Under the pieces are notes generated by a model. It had not been told where the DNA came from. It was given only the letters and a program-made list of their open reading frames with translations, and searched no databases. Positions 60,973-64,000 of a DNA stretch of 64,000 nucleotides are shown in pieces. Position numbers and translations under genes: made by a program. This DNA comes from 20CM-2-55-15 sp963738025 (GTDB lineage Bacteria > Acidobacteriota > Terriglobia > 20CM-2-55-15). Positions within the stretch are counted from its first letter, which is position 1; the number at the start of each line of letters is the position of its first letter. Where the stretch lies: assembly GCA_963738025.1 (NCBI GenBank), contig CAVTWA010000031.1, positions 469,264-533,263 on the forward strand, in the 5' to 3' direction.

Positions 60973-61887
60973 TTACTGCCAAGACGCGCCTGCGCTCCAG
61001 CGAAGATTGAACGGTTTGTCGTTCTGAATCGCCAGGACGATCGGGAGCAGAAAAGTCTTGATATGAGCGACCACGTCTCCGAGCGTCTCTTCACTCTTCA
61101 AGCCGCTCTTCCGTAAGAAGGCCGTCCATTGCGTTCGTTTTGTAGGGGCGTCACAGAACTCGGGACTAAAAGAGAACGGAGTTCCTCGAGGAAATGCGGT
61201 CGCTCGCCGCTGGAACGTCGCTTGGATCGCAGCCATCAACGTAGAACCCTCAAAATCAAACCGACGCGACAATTCCCACAGATCGTAAAAATCCTTCATC
61301 CGACTGTTCACCATGCCCAGCTTCACCATTGCCTCGAACTTCTCCGCGACCACTGTCTCTCGTGGATACGCGCGGAGCCTGGGAGCGGGAAAGTTCAGCA
61401 TGGTCGGATACTCGACTTCAATGGGAGCGGGCGTGATGACGTCGCCAAAACCGATGTCGATCTGTACGGAAATGCGGGCCACCCCGAGCCGTGCCTGCAG
61501 TAAGATGCGGACACCTTCATAGTCCTCCTCGTCTTTGATTCTTTCGGCCGCGACTGTTTTGGCCATGAAGTTCAAGCCGTCATCCTCGACTGTCTGTTCG
61601 CAGATCTCGGAGAAAAGCTTTCGGTACTTGTCGAGTGACGCGTCTCCGTGCCCCAGCAGATCAAGGTCCCGAGTCGGGCGATTAGGGTGCTCCGTCCACA
61701 GGTCAAAGAGCAAAGCACCTTTCAGTACGAACCCCTCGCGATGAGGTGACACACTCAAGCGGTAAAGCAATCGCTCCAACGAGTATTTTGTTAGCAGTAG
61801 TCCGAAATCCTGGTTCCTCTGTTGAGCAAGGTTGAGCAAGCGTTGGCGAACGGAGGCTGGAATGTTTGCAGGTTTGCCCTTGGTCAA
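60973..61887 (-). CDS. abiEii: AbiEii type IV toxin, nucleotidyltransferase
   Basis: 304 residues from the TTG at 61887, whose TTGA overlaps the AbiEi stop; an ATG at 61932 would run far into abiEi. The nucleotidyltransferase fold has FVLKGALLFDLW (GxxG-like) and PTRDLDLLGHGD (DxD), then IRVDIGFGD-like ISVQIDIGFGDVITP and ETVVAEKFEAMVKLGMVNSRMKDFYDLWELSR, the KxxR/KDFYDLW end of the family. AbiEii transfers a nucleotide to a target RNA and blocks growth during phage infection. With AbiEi it forms a type IV toxin-antitoxin pair. Confidence 0.93.
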   Translation of the reverse strand: MTKGKPANIPASVRQRLLNLAQQRNQDFGLLLTKYSLERLLYRLSVSPHREGFVLKGALLFDLWTEHPNRPTRDLDLLGHGDASLDKYRKLFSEICEQTVEDDGLNFMAKTVAAERIKDEEDYEGVRILLQARLGVARISVQIDIGFGDVITPAPIEVEYPTMLNFPAPRLRAYPRETVVAEKFEAMVKLGMVNSRMKDFYDLWELSRRFDFEGSTLMAAIQATFQRRATAFPRGTPFSFSPEFCDAPTKRTQWTAFLRKSGLKSEETLGDVVAHIKTFLLPIVLAIQNDKPFNLRWSAGASWQ

Positions 61888-62480
61888 CGTACGGACTCCA
61901 GATAGGGCTGCATCACGCGCGAGACGCGGCAAACCTTAGCTGCTTCCCAAAGGTCATCCATAGTTGCTTTGCGTTTCCGGAGGCAATCTCGTAGCGCCTC
62001 AATAGCGACATCAAGGCCGATCTTATTTCGATACTTGAAGCAATCCGCCACCGTCTTAGCAGGACTGAAGATTTGGACCGGCACGCCTTCGATCTTATGT
62101 GTGCCAACTCCATGCTGGATAGAGTTCTTGGAAAATCGAACGATACGGAGGGGTGGCTGATCTGTGCTTGGACGGCGCGCTTTCCTATCGATGGCGATCC
62201 AGACTTCAAAAGGCGCCTGCGTTGTCAGATCATGGAATCGAAGCGCCGAGAGCAGGCAGATAATGCCTTTCGGCACTCGTTTGGCGGCCACCGCAAGACT
62301 ATGGTGCGTCGTTGCCTGTGCGGAGGCGGCCACATAGAGGCCACGCCCGACGCGCATAATGAGTCCTTCTTCGGTTGCCAGCCGAAGGTATTGGCGAGGT
62401 ATTTTGTGGGCGTCCAGATCTCGGGGTCTCAGAACTCCCGCTCGGCGCGCCATTTTCGCAATAGAATTCGTTTTGGACAT
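61884..62480 (-). CDS. abiEi: AbiEi type IV antitoxin
   Basis: 198 residues from the ATG at 62480. The winged-helix N-terminus (RPRDLDAHKIPRQYLRLATEEGLIMRVGRGLYVA) and the C-terminal AbiEi_4-type domain (GIICLLSALRFHDLTTQAPFEVWIAIDRKARRP; VPVQIFSPAKTVADCFKYRNKIGLDVAIEALRDCL) are clear. AbiEi represses the operon and neutralises AbiEii without binding it. Its stop overlaps the abiEii TTG start by four bases. Confidence 0.93.
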   Translation of the reverse strand: MSKTNSIAKMARRAGVLRPRDLDAHKIPRQYLRLATEEGLIMRVGRGLYVAASAQATTHHSLAVAAKRVPKGIICLLSALRFHDLTTQAPFEVWIAIDRKARRPSTDQPPLRIVRFSKNSIQHGVGTHKIEGVPVQIFSPAKTVADCFKYRNKIGLDVAIEALRDCLRKRKATMDDLWEAAKVCRVSRVMQPYLESVR

Positions 62481-63043
62481 CGAGCGCGATTCTACAAAAC
62501 GTCGGCTATTAATGACAAGTGGCGACATTTCGTAAACCGCGTATCGAGAGAAATGGCGGATGCCTTCGATTAGCGGGCTAATGCACGTATGGCAGCGGGA
62601 CGCCGACTGCCGGTTTGGACCCTGAACGGAGGTACACGTATCGACTCTGCTGCCTAAACAACGAGTGTCGCGACCCAGATGGGAATGAGCCTGTCCTGAC
62701 CAAAGGGAAGTCCGAAATCGGGATGAGCCTGGACTTGAAGAATGAATTTTCCGTTTCTCCGGGTGTGCTGAAGCGTGCCTTTTGGCGGCCTTCGAAGCGG
62801 AAGACCGCACAACACGAAGGGACGCGAGGAAAAGATCAGGCCCTGTGAACCGTCTTCTTCCTTGCGGCAAAGTACCCTCAATTTGCCTCAATCTCTTCCG
62901 AACGACAGGTATCATTAGACGCCATCGATGTGGCGCGCATCATTGCCGCGCGATTGCCGTTTTTGGTTGGAAAACGGCGGAAAAGTACGGAAGACTTAGA
63001 ACGCAAGTTATTGAAGTTATTCAGACGACGAGTCCGGCGGGAA
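62481..63043. other. Non-coding right flank of the island
   Basis: No supported gene in about 560 bases. The abiE promoter should lie just above 62480 on the minus strand; a palindromic ATTTCTCTCGATACG-type stretch is near 62540. CATTGCCGCGCGATTGCCG near 62941 echoes the left flank. GGTTGGAAAACGGCGGAAAA (62965-) and CGTCTGAATAACTTC lie before the tRNA copy. Confidence 0.45.
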
Positions 63044-63084
63044 ACTCTTAATCAGTAGGTTGAAGGTTCGATTCCTTCACGGCT
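63044..63084. other. attR-like copy of the tRNA-Lys 3' half
   Basis: Exact 41-bp copy of 58694-58734 (ACTCTTAATCAGTAGGTTGA to GGCT); the next bases differ (ATTACA). The acceptor and D-arm parts of a tRNA are missing, so it is not a functional gene. Confidence 0.9.
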
Positions 63085-63201
63085 ATTACAGTAGTTTCAA
63101 GGGATTAGGGCCACACTTTACGGTGGCCCGTTCTGATTTCTGCGAAAGACAGTTGCTTTGACAGTAACCCGCTCGATTTTGCCGCGATATTAGAAAGCAA
63201 T

Positions 63202-64000
63202 TTAATCCCCGGTTGTCGCGGTATTTCCGCGCTCATATTCATCTGTCGCTTTTTCAAACTGCTTAAATTCAGGACTGTCGAGAACTTCTAATATCCTTTC
63301 CACGGGTACCACAATTGCGATTCCGGTGTTGATGCCGGTCTTATCAGATTCATCAGCGACATCTAAAGCGTCAATGTCACCGGCACCCGCATCAAAGTGC
63401 CCATGAATTAATCCGATCCAGTGAAACATGATCGATCCGGACGAATTGTCCGCTACCGTGGAGTCGCCACGGATCACAATAGACAAAGACGGGCTAACCA
63501 CTAATGCCACCTATCGAACGTCCCTCTATCAGGTATGCGTCAATGTACCCGTACCGCTCCGTGAACACTTTCTCTTCGGGCATCGCTGCGATGTTGCCAG
63601 CCCTGACGATAGGTATATTTTTGCGTTTTCCTTCGTGCGGATGAAACAATCCAGTGATACAGACCTCGTCGCCTACGCCGATGGCAAACCGCTCCCTGAC
63701 TGAAGCTGTTGCAGCCATGTCCGTCTTAATTGAAAGGGAATCGACACCATCCGGGACCCCGCCTGCATGAATTGCTACATCCACCGTCGAATCGGTCGGA
63801 TGGACGCGCCAACCGTTCACATGAGTCCTACAAAACCGAATTTGACCGTCCTTCGTATTGAGACGCAAATACAGATCGTCAATACCACTTCGGCACTCGC
63901 GAGAAGTGACCCACCTATGCTCGCCAAGACTGAGCCAGCTGCGAGAAAACTGAACTGAATCTCTCCTTCTATTGATCGTGTGGCGATCATGGGTCGAGAA
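63202..64000 (-). pseudogene. Trypsin-like serine peptidase family protein, frameshifted, 5' end beyond the window
   Basis: The frame ending at about 63494 has LRLNTKDGQIRFCRTHVNGWRVHPTDSTVDVAIHA, IGVGDEVCITGLFHPHEGKRKNIPIVRAGNIAAMPEEK and IDAYLIEGRSIGGISG, the serine-site strand. A TAG follows at once. One extra T at about 63502 explains it: the next frame continues SGSIMFHWIGLIHGHFDAGAGDI, INTGIAIVVPVERILEVLDSPEF, a normal C-terminal part. Upstream of 63868 the frame stays open to the window edge, and the His-containing strand looks shifted too. It probably starts past 64000. Broken or error-laden; catalytic state cannot be judged. Confidence 0.6.

Larger units (their letters stand above)
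58737..63084. mobile_element. Small genomic island integrated at tRNA-Lys, no intact integrase
   Basis: About 4.35 kb between the tRNA 3' end and its exact 41-bp copy. It carries AbiE, a LexA-like regulator, a zinc-ribbon protein and an unknown protein, all on the minus strand. CATTGCCGC..ATTGCCGTTTTT occurs near both ends (58881 and 62941), so the island may have grown by repeated insertion. No integrase motif is found. Confidence 0.75.

Noticed and set aside
62615..63051. ORFs in the right flank of the island
   Set aside because: No recognisable domain, no start signal, frames read through repeat-like sequence; likely noise.
63044..63084. Second tRNA-Lys gene
   Set aside because: Only the anticodon-to-acceptor 3' half is present; acceptor 5' strand and D arm are missing.

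Overview
The window looks like a chromosomal stretch of an Acidobacteriota bacterium, probably from a metagenome assembly. This is an inference from gene families. A DUF1592-type cytochrome protein, a DUF1552 protein and an ankyrin protein sit together, and DUF6152 and DUF3300 proteins, RND pumps, a periplasmic TonB protein and an F420-dependent LLM enzyme with a reductive pyrimidine pathway point the same way. No rRNA or ribosomal protein gene is present, so the phylum call is moderate. At least six genes carry single-base frameshifts whose two halves still read as good protein. Either many small indel errors remain in the assembly or several genes are decaying.

Layout. 1-1.6 kb: end of a RAYT (REP-associated) transposase, then a 24-copy array of short palindromes spaced 21 bp. 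1.6-5.1 kb: secreted and envelope proteins, an RRM RNA-binding protein and a broken PilZ gene. 5.3-9.5 kb (minus): a four-gene unit of D-2-hydroxyacid dehydrogenase, acyl-CoA dehydrogenase-like, PhnD-like and TusA-ferritin-like proteins, divergent from clpS. 10-13.8 kb: secreted proteins. 14-18.4 kb (minus): a heavy-metal RND pump with its adaptor. 18.4-22.5 kb: a pilin-like fusion, tandem SnoaL domains, a sugar isomerase and a glyoxalase. 22.7-28 kb: the DUF1592/DUF1552/ankyrin operon. 28-32.8 kb: an NHL protein, IlvA and a GAF/sigma54 activator. 32.8-33.6 kb: a DUF559 nuclease bracketed by palindromic repeats. 33.7-39.5 kb: a complete tripartite RND efflux operon, followed by STAS and YcnI proteins and TatA. 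40.9-47.6 kb (minus): reductive pyrimidine (hydantoin) catabolism with an ABC importer, interrupted by a MITE-like element. 47.7-58.5 kb: a diguanylate cyclase, homoserine dehydrogenase, a second PilZ gene, QueG, PolX, TonB, an M48 peptidase, topoisomerase IB and a DUF948 protein. 58.66-63.08 kb: a small island between tRNA-Lys(CTT) and a 41-bp copy of the tRNA 3' half, carrying an AbiE type IV toxin-antitoxin pair, a LexA-like regulator, a zinc-ribbon protein and an unknown protein. The right end holds a broken trypsin-like peptidase.

The intergenic DNA is unusually rich in palindromes. Several dispersed families recur: a GCGGTC-ATA-GACCGC palindrome, MITE-like elements ending in it, a CCCGCCTGAGTCAGGCGGG hairpin, the DUF559-flanking palindromes, a CCGGCCGCAGGCCGG block and TTAGCCAC-type double hairpins between convergent genes. 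With the RAYT at the left edge they suggest a genome colonised by REP and MITE sequences, some of which run into coding ends. The 21-bp palindrome array at 691-1183 is the most unusual object in the window.
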